Positions 46,578 through 54,892 of a stretch of 64,000 bases of DNA are shown in pieces. How positions within the stretch are numbered: position 1 is the first letter of the stretch; each line of letters starts with the position of its first letter. The notes under the pieces were generated by a model. That model worked only from the letters and a program-made list of their open reading frames with translations. It had not been told where the DNA came from and made no database searches. This stretch comes from Prado023 sp963706875 (GTDB taxonomy: Bacteria; Actinomycetota; Actinomycetes; S36-B12; CAIYMF01). The stretch lies in contig CAVPNW010000016.1 of the NCBI GenBank assembly GCA_963706875.1, forward strand, positions 186,001-250,000. The letters are read 5' to 3'. The position numbers and the translations under genes were made by a program.

Positions 46578-47360
46578 TCAGAGGGTGGCCAGCCAGCCGA
46601 GCAGGGCGTGGATGACCGCCTCTGGGTCCTCGACGGCCGAGAGGTGCCCGACGGCCGGGATCTCGACCACGGTGGTGGCACTGCCACCAGATCGCGCAGC
46701 CTCGGCCATCGCCGCGGCATCGGGGGCAGGCGAGATCGTGTCCTGCTCCCCGTAGAGGACCAGCACCGGCCGACCGAACGAGGCGATGTCGACCAGGGAA
46801 TCGGGACGGGCCGCCATCGCCCGCTGCGCCCAGGCGACGCCAGCGGCCGGCTGGGCACCGATCCACCGGCGCACGGTCGCGACCACGTCGGGCCGGGAGT
46901 CGCGGGTGCTTGCGCCCAGGAGGTTGGGCAGCATCGCGTCGGCGATCCCCGCCGCGGCTCCGGCTGACTCGACCGCCGCGGCGACCGTCTCGCGATTCGC
47001 CGCCGCTTCCGGGGAGTCTGCGCCTGCCTTGGTGTCGGCCAGGATGATCGCCGACAACCGGTCCGGGTGCCGTCGCAGCAGCGCCATCGTCACGTAGCCG
47101 CCCATCGACAGCCCGCCCACCACGGCCTGCTCGATCCCCAGGTGATCCAGGAGTGCCACCACGGAGTCGGCCATCGCGTCCAGAGACGGCGCCGTCGCGG
47201 CCAGGGCGCTCCCGCCGAACCCCGGCAGGTCCGGGGTGATCACCCGGTGGCCAGCACCGGCGAGCGCCGCCCGCTGGGCGGCCCACAGTGAGCTGTCCAT
47301 GGGGAACGCGTGCAGCAGCACGACGGCCGGACCGGATCCATTCTCGACGTGGTGCAGCAT
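46578..47360 (-). CDS. Alpha/beta hydrolase
   Basis: 260 residues of the alpha/beta hydrolase fold. Oxyanion loop VVLLHAFPMDSSLW, nucleophile elbow GGLSMGGYV (Ser), the acid likely in LVLYGEQDTISP and His in AVGHLSAVEDP. It resembles esterase/haloperoxidase-like hydrolases; the substrate is unknown. The ATG at 47360 is preferred because TACCCT lies 7 nt upstream; a GTG at 47378 would place that box inside the coding region. Confidence 0.87.
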   Translation of the reverse strand: MLHHVENGSGPAVVLLHAFPMDSSLWAAQRAALAGAGHRVITPDLPGFGGSALAATAPSLDAMADSVVALLDHLGIEQAVVGGLSMGGYVTMALLRRHPDRLSAIILADTKAGADSPEAAANRETVAAAVESAGAAAGIADAMLPNLLGASTRDSRPDVVATVRRWIGAQPAAGVAWAQRAMAARPDSLVDIASFGRPVLVLYGEQDTISPAPDAAAMAEAARSGGSATTVVEIPAVGHLSAVEDPEAVIHALLGWLATL

Positions 47361-47367
47361 GCCCTGA

Positions 47368-47373
47368 AGGGTA
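47368..47373 (-). promoter_or_regulatory. Leaderless-type -10 box of alpha/beta hydrolase gene
   Basis: TACCCT, seven bases, then ATG at 47360. Confidence 0.6.
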
Positions 47374-47406
47374 GCCACTTTGCATCCACGACGTGGGTCC
47401 TCCCGC

Positions 47407-47412
47407 TACCGT
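47407..47412 (+). promoter_or_regulatory. Leaderless-type -10 box of small Cys/His protein gene
   Basis: TACCGT, six bases, then ATG at 47419. It is 34 bp from the divergent hydrolase box. Confidence 0.6.
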
Positions 47413-47418
47413 TGCCTC

Positions 47419-47697
47419 ATGGGGCGCAGGAATCGGCGGGCGGAGGAGTCAGCCCCGATGCGCCCCCTGGGATCCGTGCAGGCCTCCCAGTCCCACCCCG
47501 ACGGCGAGTGGCACGTTCGCACGATCACCGGCGCAGGGGCCACCAAGGCCTACCGGTGCCCGGGGTGCGAGCAGGAGATCCGCCCGGGAGTTGCCCACAT
47601 CGTGGCCTGGCGGGCCGACCGCCACGACGGTGACGAGTTCCGCCGCCACTGGCACACCCCCTGCTGGAACAACCGCTCCCGCTGGCGCTCCCAGTAG
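47419..47697 (+). CDS. Small zinc-finger-like conserved protein
   Basis: 92 residues, basic N-terminus (MGRRNRRAEE). The conserved core WHVRTITGAGATKAYRCPGCEQEIRPGVAH... ends HWHTPCWNNR. Two Cys (CPGC) plus a His/Cys cluster (HWHTPC) look like a zinc site of the HNH or treble-clef kind. Close relatives in actinomycetes are often labelled ATP/GTP-binding protein without visible P-loop support. The ATG at 47419 follows TACCGT by 6 nt. Function unknown. Confidence 0.83.
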   Translation: MGRRNRRAEESAPMRPLGSVQASQSHPDGEWHVRTITGAGATKAYRCPGCEQEIRPGVAHIVAWRADRHDGDEFRRHWHTPCWNNRSRWRSQ

Positions 47698-47739
47698 CGG
47701 CTCTGCATCAGACGCCCACGCCGGCCACCCAGCAGCGCC

Positions 47740-47745
47740 TACCCT
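47740..47745 (+). promoter_or_regulatory. Leaderless-type -10 box of second hydrolase gene
   Basis: TACCCT, seven bases, then GTG at 47753. Confidence 0.6.
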
Positions 47746-47752
47746 TGTTGGC

Positions 47753-48520
47753 GTGACCCACATCTCCGCCAACTCGGTGCTGCCCGCTCGTCGGTACCCC
47801 GTCTCGCTGCTCACCGATGACGGGGTCCGGCTGGTCGGCGAGTGGTCGCTGCCGCCGGAGGCCGATCCGAGCGCCGTCATAGTGTTCTGCCACCCACTGC
47901 CCACGCACGGCGGATCGATGGACAGCCACCTCATCCGCAAGGCCGCGTGGCGGCTCCCGGCCCTGGCTGGGATCGGCGTCCTGCGGTTCAACACCCGTGG
48001 GACGACGGCCAGCGCGGGCACGAGTGAGGGGGCGTTCGACGAGAACCGTGGCGAGGGCCAGGATCTCCTGGCTGCGGTGGCCGAGGTCACCGCCCAGGGT
48101 TTCGTGGATCCCTGGGCGGTCGGCTGGTCGTTCGGCACCGACGTGATCCTGCGCTGGGGCAATGTCGACCCGGTGGCCGGCGCGGTGCTGCTGTCCCCGC
48201 CCGGCCGGTGGTCCGATGACTCCGACGTCGCGAGCTGGGCGGCGACCGGGCGGTCCGTCACGGCGCTGGTGCCCGAGTTCGATGAGTTCGCCTCACCCGA
48301 GGACGTGGGTCGCAGGTTCGCCGGGGTTCCCCAGGCCGAGATCATCGCCGTCCCGGGGGCCAAGCACCTCTGGGTCGGCGAGACCTACGCCCGGATCGCC
48401 CTGGACGGGATCGTGCGGGCGGTCGAGCCCTCCGCCGCCCCGCTGCCCACCACCTGGCAGGGGCCGATGGAGCGCTGGAACGACGTTCGCCCGTTCGCGC
48501 GGATGGACCACGAGGCCTGA
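47753..48520 (+). CDS. Alpha/beta hydrolase, dienelactone-hydrolase-like
   Basis: 255 residues. Blocks VIVFCHPLPTHGGSMDSH, VLRFNTRGTTASAGTSEG, and FGTD at the nucleophile elbow GWSFGTDVIL, where the usual nucleophile position (GxSxG) reads W-S-F-G. His in PGAKHLWVGET. It matches the YcjY/alpha-beta hydrolase group in which H-P-L-P-T-H-G-G is typical. The substrate is unknown. The GTG at 47753 follows TACCCT by 7 nt, and the protein length fits. Confidence 0.84.
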   Translation: MTHISANSVLPARRYPVSLLTDDGVRLVGEWSLPPEADPSAVIVFCHPLPTHGGSMDSHLIRKAAWRLPALAGIGVLRFNTRGTTASAGTSEGAFDENRGEGQDLLAAVAEVTAQGFVDPWAVGWSFGTDVILRWGNVDPVAGAVLLSPPGRWSDDSDVASWAATGRSVTALVPEFDEFASPEDVGRRFAGVPQAEIIAVPGAKHLWVGETYARIALDGIVRAVEPSAAPLPTTWQGPMERWNDVRPFARMDHEA

Positions 48521-48571
48521 GGGGCGCCCGACGCGTGGGCGCCCCGACCGATCACGGCCGGGGCGCCCACG
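48521..48571. terminator. Three-arm competing hairpins between convergent genes
   Basis: GGGGCGCCC (48521-48529), GGGCGCCCC (48537-48545) and GGGGCGCCC again (48561-48569). The middle arm can pair with either side; the right-hand stem is 13 bp perfect (CGTGGGCGCCCCG with its complement at 48559-48571). Starts right after the hydrolase stop. Bidirectional terminator likely. Confidence 0.65.
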
Positions 48572-48584
48572 TTCGTTCGAGCGC

Positions 48585-50361
48585 CTACTTCGCGTAGGAG
48601 CGGAACCCGCGACCGGTCTTGCGGCCCAGGTACCCGGCGGTCACCAGGTGCTCGAGCATCGGGGCCGGGGCGAAGCCGGGCTCGCGGAACTCCCGGTACA
48701 GCGTCTGCTGGATGGCCAGGGAGACGTCGTTTCCGACCACGTCGAGGAGCTCGAACGGACCCATGGGCAGGCCGCAGCCCTTCTTCATGGCCACGTCGAT
48801 CTCGTCGGCCGTGGCGTAGTGCGCCTCGAGCATCCGCACTGCGTCGTTCAGGTAGGGGAACAGCAGCGCGTTGACGATGAAGCCCGCGCGGTCACCGCAG
48901 TGCACAGCGTGCTTCCCGGTCTTCTTGCACACCTCCGCAGCGGTCGCGATGACGTCCGGGGCCGTCGACACGTGCGCGACAATCTCCACCAGACGCATGA
49001 TCGCGGCGGGGTTGAAGAAGTGCATGCCCACGACATCCGCGGGCCGCGAGGTCACGGCCGCCATCTCGACGACCGGGAGGCTCGAGGTGGTCGTGGCCAG
49101 GACAGCCCCGGGCTTGCAGATCTCATCCAGGTTGGCGAACAGGGCGGTCTTGACGCCGATCTCCTCGACGACGGCCTCCACGACGAGGTCCACATCGGCC
49201 AGGTCATCGAGCACGCTCGTCCCGGAGACTCGCGCCAACGCCGCAGCCATGGCCTCCTCGGTCAGCTTCCCGCGCTGCACGCCCTTGGTCAACGAGCGCT
49301 CGAGAGCAGCACGCACTGCGGCGATCTTCTCCGGCGAGCGGGCCACGTAGACCGTCTCGTAGCCGGCCTTGATGAACACCTCGATGATCCCCGTGGCCAT
49401 CGTCCCCGAGCCGACCACGCCCACCTTCTCGATGGTCCGCCCTGCGCCGAAAGCACCGCCGGCGGCCGGGGTCAGCGCATCGGCGACCACGGTCGACGAT
49501 CCGGGCGCCTCATAGGTGTAGAAGCCCTGGCCGGACTTGCGGCCCTTCATCCCCGCTGTGACCATCTGCTTGATGATGGGTGCCGGGGCATGGAGCCGGT
49601 CGCGGCTCTCCTTGTACATGGTGTCGAGGATCTTGTAGGCGGTGTCCAGGCCGATCAGGTCCAGCAGCGCGAGCGGACCCATCGGGTAGCCGCAGCCCAG
49701 GCGCATCGCAGCGTCGATGTCCTCGCGCGAGGCGTAGCGCGCCTCGTACATGTTCGCCGCATGGTTCAGGTAGCCGAAGAGCAGAGCATTGGCGATGAAG
49801 CCAGCACGGTCGCCGACGACCACCGGCTCCTTGCCCAGGGACTCGGCGAACTCCACGGCCTGGTCGACGACGTCGGGGGCCGTCACGACGGTGCGCACGA
49901 TCTCCATGAACGACTGCACCGGGGCGGGGTTGAAGAAGTGCATCCCGACCACGCGGTCGGGTCGGCCCGTGACCACGGAGATGTGCGTGACCGACAGGCT
50001 CGAGGTGTTCGTGGCGATGATCACGCCGGGCGCGAGGATCTTGTCGAGGTCGGCGACGACCGCTCCCTTGATCTCGAGATCCTCAGTCACGGCCTCGATC
50101 GCGAGCTCACGATCGGCAAGCTCGGAGATGTCGGTGGTGAAGCGGACCCGCCCCAGGAGCGCGGCACGCTCCTCGTCGGTGAGCTTGCCCCGATCCACCG
50201 CACGCGCAGTGGACTTCTCGACACTGGCACGACCCCGCGTCAAGCGCCTCCTCGGAGATCTCGACGCCGATCACGTCGACACCCGCGCGGGCCAGGACCT
50301 CCACGACTCCGGCGCCCATGGTGCCCAGTCCGACAACGCCCACCTTGCTGATCTGGCCCAT
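48585..50361 (-). pseudogene. Tandem-domain 3-hydroxyacyl-CoA dehydrogenase with a frameshift
   Basis: About 591 residues if read through one extra base. Two full 3-hydroxybutyryl-CoA dehydrogenase units lie in tandem: Rossmann loops VGVVGLGTMGAGVVEVL (start) and VGVVGSGTMATGIIEVF (about residue 310), each followed by a His-containing GMHFFNPA block and a C-terminal helical domain (GFIANALLFGYLN, GFIVNALLFPYLN). The ATG at 50361 has GGGAGG. The frame is lost at about 50241: GAGGCGCTT is followed by an extra G, after which TRGRASVEKSTARAVDRGKL continues in the next frame. It may be a real mutation, an assembly error or, less likely, programmed +1 shifting. Confidence 0.85.
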
Positions 50362-50482
50362 GCTCATCCTCCCGAGAAGAACGCCCGAAATGCCCACGGC
50401 GTGGCTGGATCCACGCCATCTTCCAGTCTTGCACCAGGGACGTCCGGGCAGGTCAGCGCCCCCCACCCGACCAGGGCGCAGG

Positions 50483-50488
50483 TACCCT
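50483..50488 (+). promoter_or_regulatory. Leaderless-type -10 box of nucS
   Basis: TACCCT, six bases, then ATG at 50495. Confidence 0.6.
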
Positions 50489-50494
50489 GTTCCG

Positions 50495-51169
50495 ATGCGA
50501 CTTGTGGTGGCCGACTGCTCGGTGGACTACGTCGGCAGGCTGTCGGCCCACCTGCCGATGGCCACGAGGCTGATCCTTGCCAAGGCCGACGGCTCGGTGT
50601 CCGTGCACGCCGATGATCGCGCCTACAAGCCGCTGAACTGGATGAGCCCGCCCTGCGCGGTGCGTGAGGACGTCGATGAGGCGGGGGCGGGGACCTGGAC
50701 GGTCTCGAACCGGGCCGGGGAGAACCTGATCATCACGATCGCGGCGGTGCACCACGACTCCCACCACGAGCTCGGCGTCGATCCGGGGCTGGTCAAGGAC
50801 GGGGTGGAGGCGCACCTGCAGGCCCTGCTCGCCGAACAGCCGGCCGTGTTCGGCACGGGGTGGGAGCTCGTCCGCCGCGAGCACATGACCGCGATCGGGC
50901 CGGTCGACATCCTCTTCCGCGACGACGCCGGCGCCGCTGTGGCCGTGGAGGTCAAGCGCCGGGGCGACATCGACGGCGTCGAGCAGCTGACCCGCTACCT
51001 CGAGCTCATGAACCGCGATCCGCTGCTGGCACCGGTTGCGGGGGTGTTCGCGGCGCAGGAGATCAAGCCCCAGGCCCGGACGCTGGCCGAGGACCGCGGC
51101 ATCCGCTGCGTCGTCGTGGACTACGACGCCCTGCGCGGGGTCGACGATCCGGACTCCCGGCTGTTCTGA
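50495..51169 (+). CDS. nucS: Mismatch-specific endonuclease NucS/EndoMS
   Basis: 224 residues. NucS cuts both strands at G-T, G-G and T-T mismatches and carries out non-canonical mismatch repair in actinobacteria, which lack MutS/MutL. N-terminal dimer/DNA-binding domain (residues 1-110), then a RecB-like nuclease domain with Asp138 (GPVDILF), Glu152 and Lys154 (VEVKRRGD). The tail DPDSRLF ends in the hydrophobic sliding-clamp binding motif. Start ATG at 50495 with TACCCT 6 nt upstream. Place between murA and the thiolase matches Rv1321. Confidence 0.94.
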   Translation: MRLVVADCSVDYVGRLSAHLPMATRLILAKADGSVSVHADDRAYKPLNWMSPPCAVREDVDEAGAGTWTVSNRAGENLIITIAAVHHDSHHELGVDPGLVKDGVEAHLQALLAEQPAVFGTGWELVRREHMTAIGPVDILFRDDAGAAVAVEVKRRGDIDGVEQLTRYLELMNRDPLLAPVAGVFAAQEIKPQARTLAEDRGIRCVVVDYDALRGVDDPDSRLF

Positions 51170-51499
51170 GTCTGGGCAGCAACCTGGCAGAGCCAGCCCG
51201 CGGGACCCGGGGATCGTGGATTCACGACTCCAGTTGGCCCCGATCAAGACCCGGAGGCTCCCACGCACACGACTCCGTCCGTTTGGCGGGGGTCACCGTC
51301 GCTGAGAAGGGCGACGCACACGGAACCGCCCAACAGCGGGCCGGCGCCGGGCTCAATGCGGCGGTTCCTGGTGCGTCGAGGCCGCGGCCGCTCCTCATTG
51401 CCTCGTGAAGGGCGGTTTCGTACGCGCGACTCTCCACGCCTTCGGGCGTGTCGCCAAGCTCCGAAACCGACGCGAGCGAGCCAGCGCGGCGCTGCACCG
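51170..51499. other. Intergenic region holding repeat element B, no gene seen
   Basis: Between convergent nucS and the AbiEi-like gene. Half of it is the four-arm element at 51263-51428. A short TCGTG-GATT-CACGA hairpin at 51214-51227 may end nucS. Confidence 0.6.
51263..51428. repeat. Four-arm palindromic element, copy B
   Basis: 166 bp. Inverted arms at 51263-51286 and 51314-51331 (ACGCACACGGAACCGCCC), direct arms at 51358-51377 and 51407-51428 (GGGCGGTTTCGTACGCGC). Arm offsets 0/51/95/144. It lacks the GTATG that follows arm 2 in the other copies. Confidence 0.7.
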
Positions 51500-52489
51500 T
51501 CACGGTGTCCAGCCACCGGCCACCAGCGCGCGCATGATCCGCTCCATGACGACGTGCGGGGTCCGGAACACCTCGCGCCCGGTCCAGCGCACGACGTCAT
51601 TCCCGGCGTCGCGCAAGTGCCCCTCCCGCTCCTTCTCCCGGACGTACTCCCCCGGGTCCCGATACTTGCCCTCGCCGTCGGCCTCCCCGATGACCCGGTA
51701 CTTCTCCCACCGGAAGTCCACGGGGTACCTACCAGCCGCCGTCCGGACACGTGCCTGCAACTGCGGCTCGGGCAGGCCTGCCAGGTGCATGTGCCCGCCG
51801 CTGAACGACTCGAGCGGGGACTCCCTTCGGACGTCCACGAGCGCGAGGAGGTCCATCAGCCGACTCGTAGCCCCCGGCGCCCGGACATGAGCCACTGCTT
51901 CCATCAACGGCACGAGCGCCGCCGTGCGCAGGCGCGTGTTGTCGTAGTGCCTGCGGTCAAGGGAGCCCGCGAGGTCAGCGAAGGCCAGGCGAGCTGCGGC
52001 GTCGGCGACCATCAGACCGATCGGGAGCGGCACTCCCGCAGCAACATCCAGCGCAGTCCTCGCAGGCGTGGTCACCAGCAGCCCGGACGGAAGCGTGACC
52101 ACATGGTGCACAGGGAGCGACCCGAGATGGATCCGGCGACCTGCTTCGGCGCGGCTCCGGTCTGTGGCCGACACGGGGCGGGTGAGGTGCAGCGGCCCGG
52201 CAGCCGCGCGATCCGTGTCGAGCAACGGCAGACCGAGCGCCAGGGCTGCCGTCTCGTGGCTGGCGACACGGCCCGGCGCGGCCACCTGCTCGGCCAGCGC
52301 CCGCAGGAGGTGCAGTTGCACGGGGTCCTCGGGGACGGCGTCGGCCGCAACGTAGACCCCGTGGCGCAGCCGGACGATCTGGCCCGAGGCGCACGCGGAC
52401 CTCAGGCGCTTCTCGGTGATCCCGAGCGGCGCCACGTGGGCAGCAGTGAAGGGCGTGGTGGGAGGGGACCAGGGATCTCGAGTTCGCAC
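51500..52489 (-). CDS. AbiEi antitoxin-like / VSR-fold protein, no toxin partner
   Basis: 329 residues. The N-terminal winged-helix part (TAAHVAPLGITEKRLRSACASGQIVRLRHGVYV) is like AbiEi antitoxin domains; a middle domain has SHETAALALGLPLL and PARTALDVA. The C-terminal part (PVDFRWEKYRVIGEADGEGKY, KEREGHLRDAGNDVVRWTGREVF) resembles DUF559/very-short-patch-repair-type endonucleases. Actinomycetes carry many such solitary proteins of unknown role. No AbiEii nucleotidyltransferase toxin is adjacent. The GTG start lies inside one arm of an inverted repeat (52486-52515), which suggests self-regulation. It is bracketed by repeat elements B and C. Confidence 0.8.
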   Translation of the reverse strand: MRTRDPWSPPTTPFTAAHVAPLGITEKRLRSACASGQIVRLRHGVYVAADAVPEDPVQLHLLRALAEQVAAPGRVASHETAALALGLPLLDTDRAAAGPLHLTRPVSATDRSRAEAGRRIHLGSLPVHHVVTLPSGLLVTTPARTALDVAAGVPLPIGLMVADAAARLAFADLAGSLDRRHYDNTRLRTAALVPLMEAVAHVRAPGATSRLMDLLALVDVRRESPLESFSGGHMHLAGLPEPQLQARVRTAAGRYPVDFRWEKYRVIGEADGEGKYRDPGEYVREKEREGHLRDAGNDVVRWTGREVFRTPHVVMERIMRALVAGGWTP

Positions 52490-52515
52490 CTGACCAATCT
52501 CCTGCGGTCAGGTGC
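52486..52515. promoter_or_regulatory. Inverted repeat covering the ribosome site and start of the AbiEi-like gene
   Basis: GCACCTGACC and GGTCAGGTGC flank a 10-nt loop that contains AGGAG; the GTG start is in the proximal arm. In DNA it is a 30-bp operator candidate; in RNA it would sequester the start codon. AbiEi antitoxins are known to repress their own promoters at inverted repeats. Confidence 0.6.
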
Positions 52516-52911
52516 CGCAGCCAAGTAGCTCGGCGGAATCTGTGGACAAGTCCGGCTGCGTCCGGGAGGCCGGTACGTGCCTGCGTGACCGAAGCCGGCA
52601 GAGAGCCCCTCCTTCATCACCGCGGCCTGAGGTCCGGATGTCCGTGGACCCGTTGACCCAACCCTCCTGCGCCGGCGACAAGGGCAGCCAGGGAGAGACC
52701 CGAGCACAGGAAACCGGCCGATAGACCGGGGTGCGCCAGCACCGCACCCACCCGCGCACATCGAACCGCCCGTATGAACACCCGGATCAGGGCCAGACGA
52801 GCGGTTTGATGTGCGCCGTCTGCCTGAGCCCTGCTGACCCGTTCGAAAAGAGCGATTTCACGCGCGTCGAGCCGATTCGTCCGTTCGGGACAGAGAGGAG
52901 TCCCTTGAGCC
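52490..52911. other. Intergenic region holding repeat element C, no gene seen
   Basis: 422 bp between the AbiEi-like gene and the end of meaA. It holds the inverted repeat at 52486-52515 and element C at 52702-52868. No coding signal. Confidence 0.6.
52702..52868. repeat. Four-arm palindromic element, copy C
   Basis: 167 bp. Inverted arms at 52702-52722 and 52754-52777 (GCGCACATCGAACCGCCC then GTATGA), direct arms at 52799-52817 (GAGCGGTTTGATGTGCGCC) and 52845-52868. Arm offsets 0/52/97/143. Confidence 0.7.
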
Positions 52912-54891
52912 TCAGTCCAGCCCGTTGGCCTTGCGGATCTCGGCGACCACCCGGGCCATCACCTCGGTTGCGTCGTAGTCCTTGGGTGTGAACACCGCAG
53001 CGACACCCTGATCGATCAGCGCGGCTGCATCCGAGTCCGGGATGATCCCCCCGACCACCACGGGAACGTCGGTCATGCCGGCCGCGCGCAAGCCGGCCAG
53101 CACCTCGGGGACCGCCACCATGTGCGAACCGGACAGGATCGACAGGCCCACGACATGCACGTCCTCGGCGACTGCCGCTGCCACGATCTGGGCTGACGTC
53201 AGCCGGATGCCCTGGTAGACCACCTCGAAACCGGCGTCGCGGGCACGGACTGCGATCTGCTCGGCACCGTTGGAATGCCCGTCCAGGCCGGGCTTGCCGA
53301 CCAGGAAGCGCAGGTGGCCACCGCCGATCTGCTCGCCTGTGCGCTGGACCTCCGCACGAACGGCCGCCAGCGCCTCATTGCCGGCCACGAAGCCCGACAC
53401 CCCCGAGACCCCCGTTGGCGCCCGGTACTCGCCGAACACGTCACGCAGCGTCTGGCTCCACTCCCCCACGGTGACGCCCGCGCGGGCGCACTCCAGGGAG
53501 GCGGGCATCAGGCTCCCGGTGCCCGCCGCCGCCTCGGCCAGGACCGCACGTGCCGCAGTGGCGCGCGCCTCGTCGCGACCGGCGCGCCATTCGCGCACCG
53601 CATCGGCAGCCGCCTGCTCGACATGCGGGTCGATGACCTGGATCGCGGTGTCGAGGTCGGCCAGCAGCGGGTTGGGCTCGGTCGAGGTGAACATGTTGAC
53701 GCCGATCACCGCGTCCTCGCCGGACTCGACCCGACCGCGGCGGGCAGCGTGCGCCCCCACGAGGGCGGACTTCATGTAGCCGGTCTCAACCGCCGCGACA
53801 GCGCCGCCCATCGCCTGGACGCGCTCGAGCTCCTCGCGCGCACCCGCCACCAGCGAGGCGGTCTTGTCGGCCACCACCAGAGACCCCTCGAACAGGTCGG
53901 GGTACTCCAGCAGGTCGGACTCGTAGGCCAGCACCTGTTGCATCCGCAGGCTCCACTGCTGGTCCCACGGGCGCGGCAGGCCCAGCGCCTCGTTCCACGC
54001 GGGGAGCTGGATGGCGCGGGCGCGGGCGTCCTTCGACAGCGTCACGCCGAGCATCTCCAGCACGATCCGCTGGATGTTGTTCTCCGGCTGCGCCTCGGTC
54101 AGTCCCAGGGAGTTGACCTGCACGCCGTAGCGGAACCGGCGCTGCTTGGCGTCGGTGACGCCATAGCGCTCGAGGGTGAGGGCGTCCCACATCTCGACGA
54201 ACGCGCGCATCTTGCACATCTCCTCGACGAACCGCACGCCGGCGTTGACGAAGAAGGAGATCCGCCCGACCACCTCGCCGAAGCGCTCAGCCGGCACCTG
54301 GCCGGAGTCGCGCACGGCATCGAGCACGGCGATCGCGGTGGCCATCGCGTAGGCGATCTCCTGGACGGGCGTCGCCCCAGCCTCCTGCAGGTGGTAGCTG
54401 CAGATGTTGATGGGGTTCCACTTCGGGATCTCGTTGACCGTGTAGGCGATCATGTCGGTGATCAGCCGCAGGCTCGGTGCGGGCGGGAAGACGTATGTCC
54501 CGCGCGACAGGTACTCCTTGATGATGTCGTTCTGGGTCGTGCCCGACAGCGCAGCCGGCTCGATGCCGTTCTCCTCGGCCACGGCCACGTACATGGCCAG
54601 CAGGTACATGGCGGTGGCGTTGATGGTCATCGACGTGTTCATCCGGTCCAGCGGGATGCCGTCGAGCAGTTTGTGCATGTCGCCGATGTGGCTGATCGGC
54701 ACGCCCACCTTGCCGACCTCGCCCCGGGCCAGCTCGGCGTCGGGGTCGTAGCCGGTCTGGGTCGGCAGGTCGAAGGCCACCGAGAGCCCGGTCTGGCCCT
54801 TCTCGAGGTTGCGGCGGAAGAGCTCGTTGGACGCGGTCGCCGAGGAGTGTCCGGCGTACGTGCGCATCATCCAGGGCTTGTCCTTGGCCAT
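52912..54891 (-). CDS. meaA: Ethylmalonyl-CoA mutase (MeaA type)
   Basis: 659-residue B12-dependent mutase that converts (2R)-ethylmalonyl-CoA to (2S)-methylsuccinyl-CoA in the ethylmalonyl-CoA pathway. It begins MAKDKPWMMRTYAGHSSATASN; the barrel has LSVAFDLPTQTGYDPD and ICSYHLQEAGATPVQEIAYA. The C-terminal cobalamin domain (from about residue 530) has the base-off DXHXXG motif GLDGHSNGAEQ with His539, then SILSGSH and VVVGGIIP. Fusion of both domains and the N-terminal YAGHS pattern separate it from methylmalonyl-CoA mutase. It starts 1 bp after the hbd stop, so the two are one operon. Confidence 0.94.
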   Translation of the reverse strand: MAKDKPWMMRTYAGHSSATASNELFRRNLEKGQTGLSVAFDLPTQTGYDPDAELARGEVGKVGVPISHIGDMHKLLDGIPLDRMNTSMTINATAMYLLAMYVAVAEENGIEPAALSGTTQNDIIKEYLSRGTYVFPPAPSLRLITDMIAYTVNEIPKWNPINICSYHLQEAGATPVQEIAYAMATAIAVLDAVRDSGQVPAERFGEVVGRISFFVNAGVRFVEEMCKMRAFVEMWDALTLERYGVTDAKQRRFRYGVQVNSLGLTEAQPENNIQRIVLEMLGVTLSKDARARAIQLPAWNEALGLPRPWDQQWSLRMQQVLAYESDLLEYPDLFEGSLVVADKTASLVAGAREELERVQAMGGAVAAVETGYMKSALVGAHAARRGRVESGEDAVIGVNMFTSTEPNPLLADLDTAIQVIDPHVEQAAADAVREWRAGRDEARATAARAVLAEAAAGTGSLMPASLECARAGVTVGEWSQTLRDVFGEYRAPTGVSGVSGFVAGNEALAAVRAEVQRTGEQIGGGHLRFLVGKPGLDGHSNGAEQIAVRARDAGFEVVYQGIRLTSAQIVAAAVAEDVHVVGLSILSGSHMVAVPEVLAGLRAAGMTDVPVVVGGIIPDSDAAALIDQGVAAVFTPKDYDATEVMARVVAEIRKANGLD

Positions 54892-54892
54892 G

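Noticed and set aside
50225..50260. Programmed +1 frameshifting like that of prfB
   Set aside because: A CTT codon is present, but no in-frame stop codon follows it and no upstream stimulating Shine-Dalgarno was seen; mutation or assembly error is simpler.
51500..52489. Complete AbiE toxin-antitoxin pair
   Set aside because: Only the AbiEi-like protein is present; neither flank encodes an AbiEii nucleotidyltransferase.
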